From contig NC_087072.1 in assembly GCF_026151205.1 (NCBI RefSeq), positions 23,947,603 through 24,011,602 on the forward strand: DNA of 64,000 bases, read 5' to 3'. Made by a program: the position numbers and the translations under genes. This document shows, in pieces, positions 59,301 through 64,000 of the stretch. Numbering within the stretch: position 1 is the stretch's first letter; every line of letters starts with the position of its first letter. Source of the stretch: Bolinopsis microptera (lineage: Eukaryota; Ctenophora; Tentaculata; Lobata; Bolinopsidae). Below the pieces are notes generated by a model. The model did not search any database, was not told the origin of the DNA, and was given only the letters and a program-made list of their open reading frames with translations.

Positions 59301-61333
59301 ACAGGTGTCGATAACATCACGATAGAAGATGCAGAACAACAAGCAACAGACAAGGTTCGCTGGAGATGTCTAATACACCGGAGAAAGGAGTTACCGCATG
59401 GTGCAGGCCACTCCAACGACTAGGAGGAGACCATAAGTAGTATGACCATGTGGAACAATGAGTCAGTGTTCTAACGAGCTCATTCGTATGAATTATATCC
59501 ACAAAAGTTAATAACACAACTGCAGTATATTGTTAATAACACAACACAATTGCGGCACAGTACATTGAGGGTAACTATTGCGACAATGAGGGTGGGGCTG
59601 CAACATGTAGGCCGGAGGTTGATAATTGAGCTGTGTCAGCGGTTTGGGGGTGCAGTGGGGTTGAGCACCAAATAAAACTGCACCTTATACAAATCCTGCT
59701 AGTTCTTAAGAAGTATTTTGGGCTTTGAAGTTTGAACCATCGAAGTAAACTGTGTCAAGGTGGCCGCTAAACCACGATGTTAATGGAACAGCAGGGTAAG
59801 TTTCCATAGCATCAATTGATATACCTACTAGTAACTAGTAACTCTTATACTCTTTCTACATCTGTCGCTAATTTGAACATAGTGACTGAAACAGTTAGAA
59901 TATAAACGAACCTCGACACGATGACGGCATCTGACCAGTTACACATGGTACATTAGCAACCGAACTGCTCCCTAACTGATACCTGTAACAGATAAAATGG
60001 GTTACTGGAACACAGAAACCGGGTCTGGGAGGAAGTTAGAGCAGTGAACATGGCAGGGTACTAAAGCTAGGAAAAGGTTACGTTATATACCGAGTAAACC
60101 AACGAGCATAACCATTTGTCAATATGTCCGGTTTTTGCCATATTGTCAAGCTGATAACACGGTATACACGGTATACACGGTATACACGGTATACACGGTA
60201 TACACGGTATACACGGTATATACGGTATACACGGTATACACGGTATACACGGTATACACGGTATATACGGTATACACGGTATACACGGTATACACGGTAT
60301 ACACGGTATACACTGTATACACGGTAGTATACACGGTATACACACACGCGTAACTCTATAACTTACTGGGAGTCACAGAAGACTTCGAAAGCGGTTGACT
60401 CGCTGATCTCCTCGTCGACGGAGTTAGCGTTCCCTATCTGTCCGTTTTGTATTGTGGGAACAGTACATTTGGGTCCAGTATCCTCATCCGCCGTTTCAGT
60501 GTCATCAGTGTTATCTTGACCTGTAAACCCGGAGTAATAGATTGAAATAGGGTCCGAGTTATCAGCTATTCTTATCAGTTTCTATAACTGAGCATTCTGT
60601 TTATGCAACCATTTCCACTAGAGACGTTTTTAAATAGAAGCATACCTTATAGGTTATACATAGTGAGTAGTGAGTACTTACATTTTACTGTATTCTGCCT
60701 CAGAAGTATGAATATGGTAAACCTGAAAATAGATACTTTTAGTATGAAGCGTCCGGAGTAGTATATAGCGGAATAGAATCCTATATGCATCGTTATTTAT
60801 GCACGGTCTACATGAAAATGTATCATCTTAAGATATAATATGGAGTTTGAGTATGACTTAGTAAATAGGTCCTCCGGTTCCCGCAACCGTAGGTGTATCT
60901 TATACTCTGTCCTCAGTATATATCATAGCTGAATACTGCATACCCTACCGCATACAGCATACAGAATATAATATGAATTTATGAATATTTTTAAAAACGT
61001 CCACACATCGTTTACCCGTTCGGCATTTTAACTACAGTTACGTGTGTAAGTGACTAAAACGCACTTGAGATCGAATTACGAAGAATACGGAATTTCAGAA
61101 AAACTTTCATAAACGCCTGGGAAATGATTACAATCCGCTATAGACTTTTATCATATTATAATTCGATAACAAACATGTAATTTACGATCCCAAAGCAAAT
61201 TCATCACAGCAAATTAATATCCTAACTGGATAAGACAAATTCAGGAGAAATCACAATCCTTACACAGCATGATAAACAGAACTTGCTAAAGTTAAACTAC
61301 TTACGCTAGAAGTAAAGAAGTGTGAAGTCGCAT
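34152..61333 (-). CDS. sushi and 14-Ig-domain type I membrane receptor (28 exons)
   Basis: A large cell-surface protein, probably an adhesion or recognition receptor (inference from domains). Its 28 exons, each listed separately, sum to 4,857 nt: 1,618 codons plus stop, with all 27 junctions in phase. Order: signal peptide 1-20; sushi domain about 42-97 with four cysteines; 14 Ig-like domains from about 99 to 1435; an acidic VDP-repeat stalk; transmembrane helix about 1456-1481; cytoplasmic tail of about 137 residues. Most Ig domains keep the two cysteines and core tryptophan; domain 12 lacks the cysteines. The tail has LIYANAD, whose YxN fits a GRB2-type SH2 site, four other tyrosines and a proline-rich APTPP, but no clear ITIM or ITAM. 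Two genes are nested in intron 18. No named orthologue is recognised. Confidence 0.88.
35137..35370 (-). CDS. Ig receptor exon 27: Ig 13 second half, Ig 14 first half
   Basis: Phase 1 in and out. It encodes [16 protein letters not shown], then [20 protein letters not shown] and SIWYK. Donor G/GTGAGT is strong. Confidence 0.9.
35516..35671 (-). CDS. Ig receptor exon 26: Ig 13 first half
   Basis: Phase 1 in and out. It encodes [20 protein letters not shown] then SYWVIGG. The acceptor CTCCCAG follows from phase. The donor G/GTTTTT is weak and was chosen only because it is the site that keeps the frame; the exact 3' edge could differ. Confidence 0.75.
36040..37130. repeat. complex tandem repeat of about 1.1 kb
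   Basis: Irregular units built from CCGCTCCTCTATCGTTGTTT, GAGTGTCCGATCCAAAACCA and ACACGAGACGTGG, repeated many times with variants, inside the intron between Ig receptor exons 25 and 26. No coding capacity. Confidence 0.9.
37356..37528 (-). CDS. Ig receptor exon 25: Ig 12 second half
   Basis: Phase 2 in, phase 1 out. It encodes [20 protein letters not shown] and [13 protein letters not shown]. The position of the strand F cysteine is taken by another residue. Donor G/GTAAGT. Confidence 0.8.
37767..37879 (-). CDS. Ig receptor exon 24: Ig 12 first half
   Basis: Phase 0 in, phase 2 out. It encodes [20 protein letters not shown], an Ig strand A-B pattern with no cysteine at the strand B position. 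Donor AA/GTAAGT. Confidence 0.8.
38009..38285 (-). CDS. Ig receptor exon 23: complete Ig 11
   Basis: Phase 2 in, phase 0 out. It encodes [22 protein letters not shown] and [11 protein letters not shown], so cysteine, tryptophan and cysteine are all in one exon. Donor CTG/GTAAGT. Confidence 0.9.
38475..38637 (-). CDS. Ig receptor exon 22: Ig 10 second half
   Basis: Phase 1 in, phase 2 out. It encodes [20 protein letters not shown]. Long T-rich acceptor tract. Confidence 0.9.
38748..39122 (-). CDS. Ig receptor exon 21: Ig 9 and first half of Ig 10
   Basis: The longest internal exon (375 nt), phase 1 in and out. Ig 9 is complete: [31 protein letters not shown]. Then [11 protein letters not shown] and VLWT begin Ig 10. 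No intron separates the two domains, unlike most of the gene. Confidence 0.92.
39581..39630. repeat. short inverted repeat
   Basis: gtatgtgatttgc and its complement lie about 8 bases apart, with flanking TTTCTG/CAGAAA also complementary at an offset. Located in the intron between exons 20 and 21. Confidence 0.7.
40045..40135 (-). CDS. Ig receptor exon 20: Ig 8 second half
   Basis: Phase 0 in, phase 1 out. It encodes [18 protein letters not shown]. Donor A/GTAAGT. Confidence 0.9.
40464..40654 (-). CDS. Ig receptor exon 19: Ig 8 first half
   Basis: Phase 1 in, phase 0 out. It encodes [23 protein letters not shown] and LTSYLSINE. This is the first exon after the 7.4-kb intron with the nested genes, and its phase matches exon 18 exactly. 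Confidence 0.9.
40961..41010. repeat. GAGAGTTA purine-rich microsatellite
   Basis: GAGAGA and GTTAGAGA units over about 50 bases in intron 18 of the Ig receptor gene. Confidence 0.85.
41556..41704. mobile_element. dispersed repeat, copy B (about 149 bp)
   Basis: Same sequence and orientation as 15042-15193 apart from a few substitutions and a shortened G run. It lies 26 kb away in the intron of a different gene, so this is an interspersed element and not a local duplication. Confidence 0.8.
44860..46365 (+). CDS. equilibrative nucleoside transporter family protein (SLC29-like), intronless
   Basis: Carries nucleosides across a membrane down their gradient, by family. 501 residues, slightly longer than typical animal ENTs (about 450-475) because of an acidic N-terminal tail of about 93 residues. 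TM1 carries [18 protein letters not shown], the family GxG..LP.N.F pattern. The TM4-5 signature [19 protein letters not shown] is followed by [14 protein letters not shown] long hydrophilic loop (about 279-335) separates the first six helices from the last five. FNLSDLVGT at about 379-387 resembles the FN..D..GR motif but lacks the arginine, and [10 protein letters not shown] replaces the usual SNGY, so substrate range may differ. The gene has no introns and lies on the plus strand inside an intron of the minus-strand Ig receptor gene, which suggests origin by retroposition. Confidence 0.9.
   Translation: MISGEDINTTAEALGDTVSLISSEDTTSIPATLESNSTQYSDLEEISISDTLLVPLPPTPYYKVEDKFLFDDLVDDISEEKACEEKRPRDRYNRYFVAFMILGAGFHLPFNSFVAAVDYFMLSFNRNNMAFIVASTNSYTVCLAVIINVVLVNKVSTHKRISFGYLAFMISLLSMALLVALTILGVVDSSTGFLVTIGATIFTGIGCGVQEASYYGYAGMLPSKYTRALMLGESFAGLVVSFNRIVTKLTIEDPLTNTVIFFSLSIVGEIVCIILHRYIKKSEFVKYYKAKEEAATAEDKHQYDTVSYSPLPSKTKKSAWDSIKEGLKLRLKVSKKIWKLMFGILNVYFVTNLLYPGVASVIGSSWSNGWLPVILITAFNLSDLVGTLVTGLPWKMPDNILLLMGCLRWALIPILLMSVLPLNGPFISGEGCPLIVILILGFTTGYMGSTPMCAAADKVSLEEREMAGNLMTMMMLLGLTLGSSSALIINKVMGIAGQSEI
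46693..46698 (+). terminator. candidate polyadenylation signal AATAAA
   Basis: The AATAAA hexamer lies 328 bases after the transporter stop codon and before the actin-like gene. It is a plausible 3' end, not proven. Confidence 0.4.
46786..46794 (+). promoter_or_regulatory. candidate TATA-like box
   Basis: AATATAAG lies about 100 bases before the actin-like start codon. It is the only TATA-like site at a sensible distance, but such sites are common in AT-rich DNA. Confidence 0.25.
46894..48021 (+). CDS. divergent actin-like protein, intronless
   Basis: 375 residues, exactly the length of conventional actin and alignable end to end. Conserved parts: first phosphate loop [97 protein letters not shown] and GPEIVH at the end. 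Differences: DSGDGVTH is DSGEGVTH, the methylated histidine of PIEHGI is tyrosine (PIQYGI), the D-loop is rewritten, and the C-terminal KCF is replaced by SLK. These suggest an actin-related protein with altered nucleotide handling and polymer contacts, perhaps tissue-restricted like other intronless actin-like genes (inference). It is nested in intron 18 of the Ig receptor gene on the opposite strand, 528 bases after the transporter gene. Its 3' end lies only 79 bases from exon 18 of the host gene. Confidence 0.92.
   Translation: MNSVVLDCGTGIIKSGFAGDDTPTSVFPSVVGHPKHSHTPMVAAETSREYFVGSEAQWKRGMLDLRCPIQYGIVTDWDDMEKIWDHVFNKELKVSPNEHPVLLTEPPLNPKQNKEITAQIMFENFSCPGIHFGMQSVLALYSSGGTTGMVVDSGEGVTHLVPIYQGFSIPQAVTRLEVAGGELTDYLTKLLNENTGYEFVSSSERDIARDIKEKLCFVAQDPARELRDNTAGNTLKKKYTLPDGQVLSVNKERFQCAEALFDPFLLGRQTPGLHTACAESIMKCGIDLRSDLYRNITLVGGTTKLPGLDLRLEKEVNSLSPKLARVKVIAPHNRQHSVWIGGSVLASMSTFGTTSAWISKQTYEENGPEIVHSLK
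48101..48267 (-). CDS. Ig receptor exon 18: Ig 7 second half
   Basis: Phase 2 in, phase 1 out. It encodes [17 protein letters not shown]. Donor G/GTCAGT. It lies 79 bases from the stop codon of the actin-like gene on the other strand. Confidence 0.9.
48404..48548 (-). CDS. Ig receptor exon 17: Ig 7 first half
   Basis: Phase 1 in, phase 2 out. It encodes [18 protein letters not shown], then [12 protein letters not shown]. Donor AA/GTAAAA is weak but phase-consistent. Confidence 0.88.
48809..48952 (-). CDS. Ig receptor exon 16: Ig 6 second half
   Basis: Phase 1 in and out. It encodes [16 protein letters not shown] and KFSWKG. The strong acceptor has a long T-rich tract. Confidence 0.9.
49112..49285 (-). 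CDS. Ig receptor exon 15: Ig 6 first half
   Basis: Phase 1 in and out. It encodes [20 protein letters not shown] then LEDGTPIG. The plus-strand and longer minus-strand open frames here are read-through of intron sequence. Confidence 0.9.
49447..49719 (-). CDS. Ig receptor exon 14: complete Ig 5
   Basis: Phase 1 in and out, 273 nt: a symmetrical exon holding a whole Ig domain ([32 protein letters not shown]). It has two extra cysteines near the canonical pair, which could form an additional disulfide. Confidence 0.92.
50067..50229 (-). CDS. Ig receptor exon 13: Ig 4 second half
   Basis: Phase 0 in, phase 1 out. It encodes [17 protein letters not shown]. Donor G/GTGAGT. Confidence 0.9.
50482..50624 (-). 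CDS. Ig receptor exon 12: Ig 4 first half
   Basis: Phase 1 in, phase 0 out. It encodes [15 protein letters not shown] and [11 protein letters not shown]. Acceptor TGTCTAG. Confidence 0.88.
50651..50800. repeat. 74-bp tandem duplication
   Basis: Two essentially identical copies (50651-50724 and 50727-50800) separated by two bases, in the intron between exons 11 and 12. Confidence 0.9.
50933..51125 (-). CDS. Ig receptor exon 11: Ig 3 second half
   Basis: Phase 0 in, phase 1 out. It encodes [35 protein letters not shown]. Donor G/GTAAGG. Confidence 0.9.
51361..51532 (-). CDS. Ig receptor exon 10: Ig 2 end, Ig 3 first half
   Basis: Phase 2 in, phase 0 out. It encodes [16 protein letters not shown], then [18 protein letters not shown]. 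The acceptor GTTTCAG is directly preceded by an 11-bp tandem array. Confidence 0.9.
51542..51668. repeat. 11-bp minisatellite (TGTAGTTATAG), about 11 copies
   Basis: Nearly perfect array in the intron just before the 3' splice site of Ig receptor exon 10; on the transcribed strand each unit reads CTATAACTACA. Confidence 0.9.
51688..51803. repeat. 9-bp minisatellite (CCGTGTAAC), about 12 copies
   Basis: A second array about 20 bases beyond the 11-bp array, in the same intron. Confidence 0.9.
51959..52041 (-). CDS. Ig receptor exon 9: Ig 2 middle
   Basis: Phase 0 in, phase 2 out, 83 nt. It encodes [20 protein letters not shown]. Donor AG/GTACTT. Confidence 0.88.
52243..52370 (-). CDS. Ig receptor exon 8: Ig 2 first part
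   Basis: Phase 1 in, phase 0 out, 128 nt. It encodes [19 protein letters not shown] and [11 protein letters not shown]. Its acceptor (TATCCAG/GTACC) lies in the first unit of the 32-bp minisatellite. The first four codons formed across the junction (S T T M) come partly from repeat sequence. Confidence 0.88.
52361..52875. repeat. 32-bp minisatellite, about 15 copies, overlapping a splice acceptor
   Basis: The plus-strand unit contains TTGTGGTACCTGCAGATATT and TACATTACTTCA. On the transcribed strand each copy reads ...AAATATCTGCAG/GTACCACAATG, that is, a copy of the exon 8 acceptor. A period of 32 and the lack of stops keep all three plus frames open, producing three spurious long open frames. 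Confidence 0.95.
53235..53317 (-). CDS. Ig receptor exon 7: Ig 1 end
   Basis: Phase 2 in, phase 1 out, 83 nt. It encodes [20 protein letters not shown], holding the strand F cysteine (about residue 172). Donor A/GTGAGT. Confidence 0.9.
53353..53392. repeat. (TG)n microsatellite
   Basis: About 20 TG dinucleotides in the intron just upstream of Ig receptor exon 7. Confidence 0.95.
54024..54086. repeat. 31-bp tandem duplication
   Basis: Two copies of GTTATACCTAGTAACCTAGT plus about 11 more bases, differing at a few positions, in the intron between exons 6 and 7. Confidence 0.85.
54159..54286 (-). CDS. Ig receptor exon 6: Ig 1 middle
   Basis: Phase 0 in, phase 2 out, 128 nt. It encodes [13 protein letters not shown] (core tryptophan about residue 132) and [10 protein letters not shown]. 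Confidence 0.9.
54418..54500 (-). CDS. Ig receptor exon 5: Ig 1 start
   Basis: Phase 1 in, phase 0 out, 83 nt. It encodes [19 protein letters not shown] with the strand B cysteine at about residue 119. Acceptor TTATTTCAG. Confidence 0.9.
56325..56371. repeat. perfect 18-bp inverted repeat (hairpin)
   Basis: Arms tataggttgacctcccac and its complement surround an 11-base loop, inside the 3.6-kb element. Confidence 0.9.
56790..58219. mobile_element. nested inverted-repeat unit with poly-C/poly-G edges
   Basis: It starts AATTGACCCCC followed by a C run and CGACAATTGACC, and ends with G-rich sequence and GGGGGTCAATT. Second-level inverted motifs GGCGACATCTGTCCGACAG (left, 56870-56960) and CGGACAGATGTCGCTGTCGG (right, 57855-57900) mirror each other. 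The 0.8-kb core shows no protein domain. The right part holds the telomere-type array. Exact edges are uncertain. Confidence 0.65.
57909..58111. repeat. interstitial telomere-type repeats (CCCTAA/CCCTGA)
   Basis: About 33 hexamers, mostly alternating CCCTAA and CCCTGA, reading as TTAGGG and TCAGGG on the other strand. Far from any visible chromosome end and enclosed in an inverted-repeat unit. The plus-strand frame reading Pro-Asn/Asp-Pro is an artefact. Confidence 0.95.
58480..58700. repeat. 85-bp tandem repeat, about 2.5 copies
   Basis: Units start GATAATTTTATA and contain CCTGCCAAGTTAATGGAAAA, close to the right end of the 3.6-kb element. Confidence 0.85.
59912..59982 (-). CDS. Ig receptor exon 4: sushi domain second half
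   Basis: Phase 2 in, phase 1 out, 71 nt. It encodes [18 protein letters not shown] then PSSC, the third and fourth cysteines of a CCP module (Y.L.GS....C...G.....P.C). Strong acceptor TGTTACAG. Confidence 0.88.
60158..60348. repeat. 9-bp minisatellite (GGTATACAC), about 20 copies
   Basis: Nearly perfect array, alternating purine-pyrimidine over long stretches, ending about 19 bases from the donor of Ig receptor exon 3. It keeps several frames open on both strands, none of them real. Confidence 0.95.
60367..60520 (-). CDS. Ig receptor exon 3: acidic linker and sushi first half
   Basis: Phase 1 in, phase 2 out. An acidic run ([13 protein letters not shown]) is followed by [13 protein letters not shown], the C..P.I.NG start of a sushi/CCP domain, and then VFCDS. 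Donor CA/GTAAGT. Confidence 0.88.
60682..60722 (-). CDS. Ig receptor exon 2: end of signal peptide (41 nt)
   Basis: Phase 2 in, phase 1 out. It encodes [13 protein letters not shown], completing the hydrophobic core of the signal peptide. Clean sites: TTTTCAG and T/GTAAGT. Confidence 0.8.
61305..61333 (-). CDS. Ig receptor exon 1: start codon
   Basis: The ATG at 61,333-61,331 encodes MRLHTSLLL and then GC/GTAAGT in phase 2. Joined to exon 2 it gives [17 protein letters not shown], a convincing signal peptide. The exon may extend upstream as untranslated sequence to an acceptor (TTACAG) that would put its edge at 61,478. An upstream ATG in that stretch is closed after two further codons by a stop. 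Confidence 0.75.
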
Positions 61334-61478
61334 AAAACTCCTATAAATTGAATTGAGAGGAAGAGAAGTGATTCAGCAGAAGATGTAGGCTTCAGTGAGA
61401 GATTACCAATGTTGTGTCTGTGACCGTTGTCTGGAGCGAAGAAGTTGTGTCTCAGTGTAACATGGACCCCTGCTGATT

Positions 61479-64000
61479 CTGTAATTAATATAAAGTGTCT
61501 CGACTCATCTATTTAGATAAATTAGCTGCAGGTAAAGACGTAGCCAGCTGAGAATGTTTCCCACTGTACTGGTAACAATGACAACAAAGGTGCACTCACA
61601 AACACTGAACAAAGGCTGATGTGGCTTTCCTGTTAAATTCATAAAACCAACAAAACGACCGCACACATCCTTGTAGTTGTAGTGAATTTACAATCCACAA
61701 CAACACGACTACCGCCCTTAAAAACATACTGGGGGAATAAGGGACATTGATTCAGATTGACAAGCAATATAAAACGAACAGCAATTGCAGGTAAAACCAA
61801 AAAAGAGACGGACACTGAATTACTAAGTATCATGTAAAGTGAGATCACAAGCAATTAACATGTGCTTGACGCTCGGCAAATGAGGCTCCACGACCATTAT
61901 ATGGATCAGTACTGCCAGAAATATTCCCGTCACAGAACGTTACTAAAACTTTACCGTAGTAATCTAACAGTTACACGGATAGTGTATGGTAACAATAGCT
62001 CTAGAGCCTTATGTAATCACTATAATATAGCGGTATATGAACTGTAACATTAAGCGTCCGATGTGATCACAGGTATTATAATATAAACTAGTAATAGCTG
62101 GTATATAGTGGTAGGAAACGTCAGATGTGACCACAGTAAATTGGTCTGAAGGAAGCTCCATCACTACAGTAACAAGAATAACAATAACGTTAACTGTTAT
62201 CAGCCACTAGCTGTTATACGGGAGGTTAGGTAGCATATTTAACTGGTTTGTACTAGAAGCTTCTGAACTGTCACAAGTAATTTATATGCTGGCAGGTGTA
62301 AATCAATTTTGATTTACAGCCTTTGTAAATATCAAAAAACAACGCTTATATTCATTTTAATGTGATTTTCATAGTCATATCTCAAGACATTTTATTATAA
62401 GTTACAAATATAAAATTAATTCCTTATAACGAAACAGTCCAGTGAACGTGGGTAAAAGTTAAAACATAATGCAGCAACGAATGATAAGAAAACCCGTAAC
62501 TTACAGCGATCTAAGCAACTTATCTCTGAAAGACAAAGGAAAATGAACTAACACACGAAAGGTTGATGTAGAGATCGATGAGCTGTTTAAGTGATGAGGT
62601 CATGGTGAGTGACTTGGTTGGGATAGCGCTGGTCGCTAACTGTTAGAAAGTTAGAAGGATATTTCAGTGGAATACAAGTTGCTCTTATTAAAGACGTTAT
62701 CTAGCAAGCGGGTTATAAACTATAATGTGATCGGTCAATATTTTAAAATAAGATCAGCAAATCATTGCGAGTCCGTCGTAAACCAAAAGTTAGACAGTTT
62801 TGCATTTTATTTCTTAGTCTTGTGACGTCAATAAAAATAAAACAGCCTCCGTGAATATCATAATCTAAGCCTCTGCAAATTCAATTTCACCATGATCATC
62901 ATTATAATTACAGCTCATATTTAAAGTAAAAATATTAAATTTGAGTGTTTTGCAAGTCTTATTTTAGGACGGTCCAGTCGAGATTTGACTGTCGGTTACA
63001 TACAAAAACAAATATTAAGGTTGCCCGTAACTGATGATCAAGCAGCTCAAGCAGCTCAGAGAGACAAAAGGAACAGCTCAGAAAAATGAACTAACAAACG
63101 AAAAATGAGTGTCAAACGATCGATCAGTTTTATCAATTATCTCATGGGACATATGTCACATGGTTACAATGAGCCCGGTATGTAACAGGAAGTGCACTCT
63201 GAGCCAAGCGTACGAGAGCAAACAAGAACCTGTGAGAAAACTGTTAAGTAAATAGACACTAACAATAGCCCATATTACGTAGGAGCAGCACAGCGTCTCA
63301 CACATACACACAAACGTACACCGACAATCGAATAGAATTCACACGCCGTCTCGTTTCTGAATATAAGATAAACAAACTGAAGTATGTGATGGGGAGGAGA
63401 GCGAGGAATGTGCATGACGTCACACTCCAGCTTAGTTTGTCTGATACTTGTTAATTTGTACTATCCTGCCTTCAATCGGCGGTAAAGTAGGGCTCTGGAA
63501 GGTACTAAGGTAGTAGGGCGCTAATGACAGGAAGTCGCTGGACTCTAAGCCATAAGGACAGAGTGGTGGTATAAGGGCCTAGGGACCCTGGAGAGGAAGT
63601 GAAACACTAGGGACATTGAGACACGAGATCATCTGGTTGGAGTAATAGGACCAGTGGCCACACGTACACTACACAATATACAGCAGGCTTAGCGGAGGTA
63701 ACAAAATAATAGATGAGACTAAAGTCTAAACAGAAAGAAATTCAATCACAAGTTTGTGAAAATATGCACCTTATTAGTCGGTACGTGACGTCACGGAAAT
63801 ACCGCGTGTGATCGTGATTCAAGGCCTGGAGTGGGTAAGCACTAAGCAGAGCAGGTTAACAATAACATATGTATAGGGAACATCATGTAATTACATCATA
63901 CAATTCATACATTACTGAATACATACCAGATCAATGACTGAACTTATGTACACACACCACAGTTATTGGGGCGAGTACAAATGTATATCATGTTATCGGA
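61479..64000. other. upstream region of the Ig receptor gene
   Basis: No supported gene. It should hold the promoter and any 5' untranslated exons of the Ig receptor gene. Two stretches near 62.53 and 63.07 kb share an imperfect motif (AAATGAACTAACA followed by ACGAAA), suggesting an old duplication. Confidence 0.5.

Noticed and set aside
60067-60353. Open frames on both strands made of repeated Cys-Ile-Pro, Tyr-Arg-Val or Tyr-Thr-Val
   Set aside because: They arise from the 9-bp GGTATACAC array.

Overview
This is eukaryotic, animal nuclear DNA. Genes are split into short exons with GT-AG introns, the coding content is typical of metazoan extracellular matrix and cell-surface proteins, and the non-coding DNA is AT-rich and full of minisatellites and inverted-repeat transposon remnants. 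Domain content (laminin N-terminal region, laminin-type EGF repeats, laminin domain IV, sushi, many Ig domains) says metazoan. I cannot name the species; a non-vertebrate, perhaps early-branching animal is an inference.

Left part (1-25.8 kb). The window opens with about 11.7 kb in which I see no gene. A laminin-like gene then occupies the minus strand, reading right to left from its start codon at 25,809 to the last exon I can find at 11,749. I rebuilt 22 exons whose splice phases all agree (987 codons): signal peptide, an unusual N-terminal region, the end of a laminin N-terminal (LN) domain, a run of laminin EGF repeats, a laminin domain IV, then more EGF repeats. The open frame does not terminate, so the 3' end is missing or unrecognised. 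Its introns hold a 1.35-kb near-perfect palindrome flanked by TTAA, a TA-flanked MITE-like element, and several tandem arrays.

Middle (25.8-34.1 kb). This is intergenic, with no supported gene.

Right part (34.1-61.3 kb). A second minus-strand gene of 28 coding exons, again with every phase agreeing (1,618 codons plus stop), encodes a type I membrane protein: signal peptide, one sushi/CCP domain, 14 Ig-like domains, a (VDP)n stalk, one transmembrane helix and a tail of about 137 residues with tyrosines and prolines. I do not recognise a named orthologue. Its 7.4-kb intron between exons 18 and 19 contains two intronless genes on the opposite strand: an equilibrative nucleoside transporter (SLC29 family, 501 aa) and a divergent actin-like protein (375 aa). 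The 5.4-kb intron between exons 4 and 5 holds a 3.6-kb inverted-repeat element with a second inverted-repeat unit nested inside it, which carries mixed TTAGGG/TCAGGG telomere-type repeats.

Right end (61.3-64 kb). This is the upstream region of the Ig gene, with no other supported gene.

The two large genes are both extracellular (matrix and cell surface), but nothing in the sequence shows that they act together. A recurring oddity is that minisatellites lie directly against splice sites. In one case the repeat unit itself carries the 3' splice acceptor.
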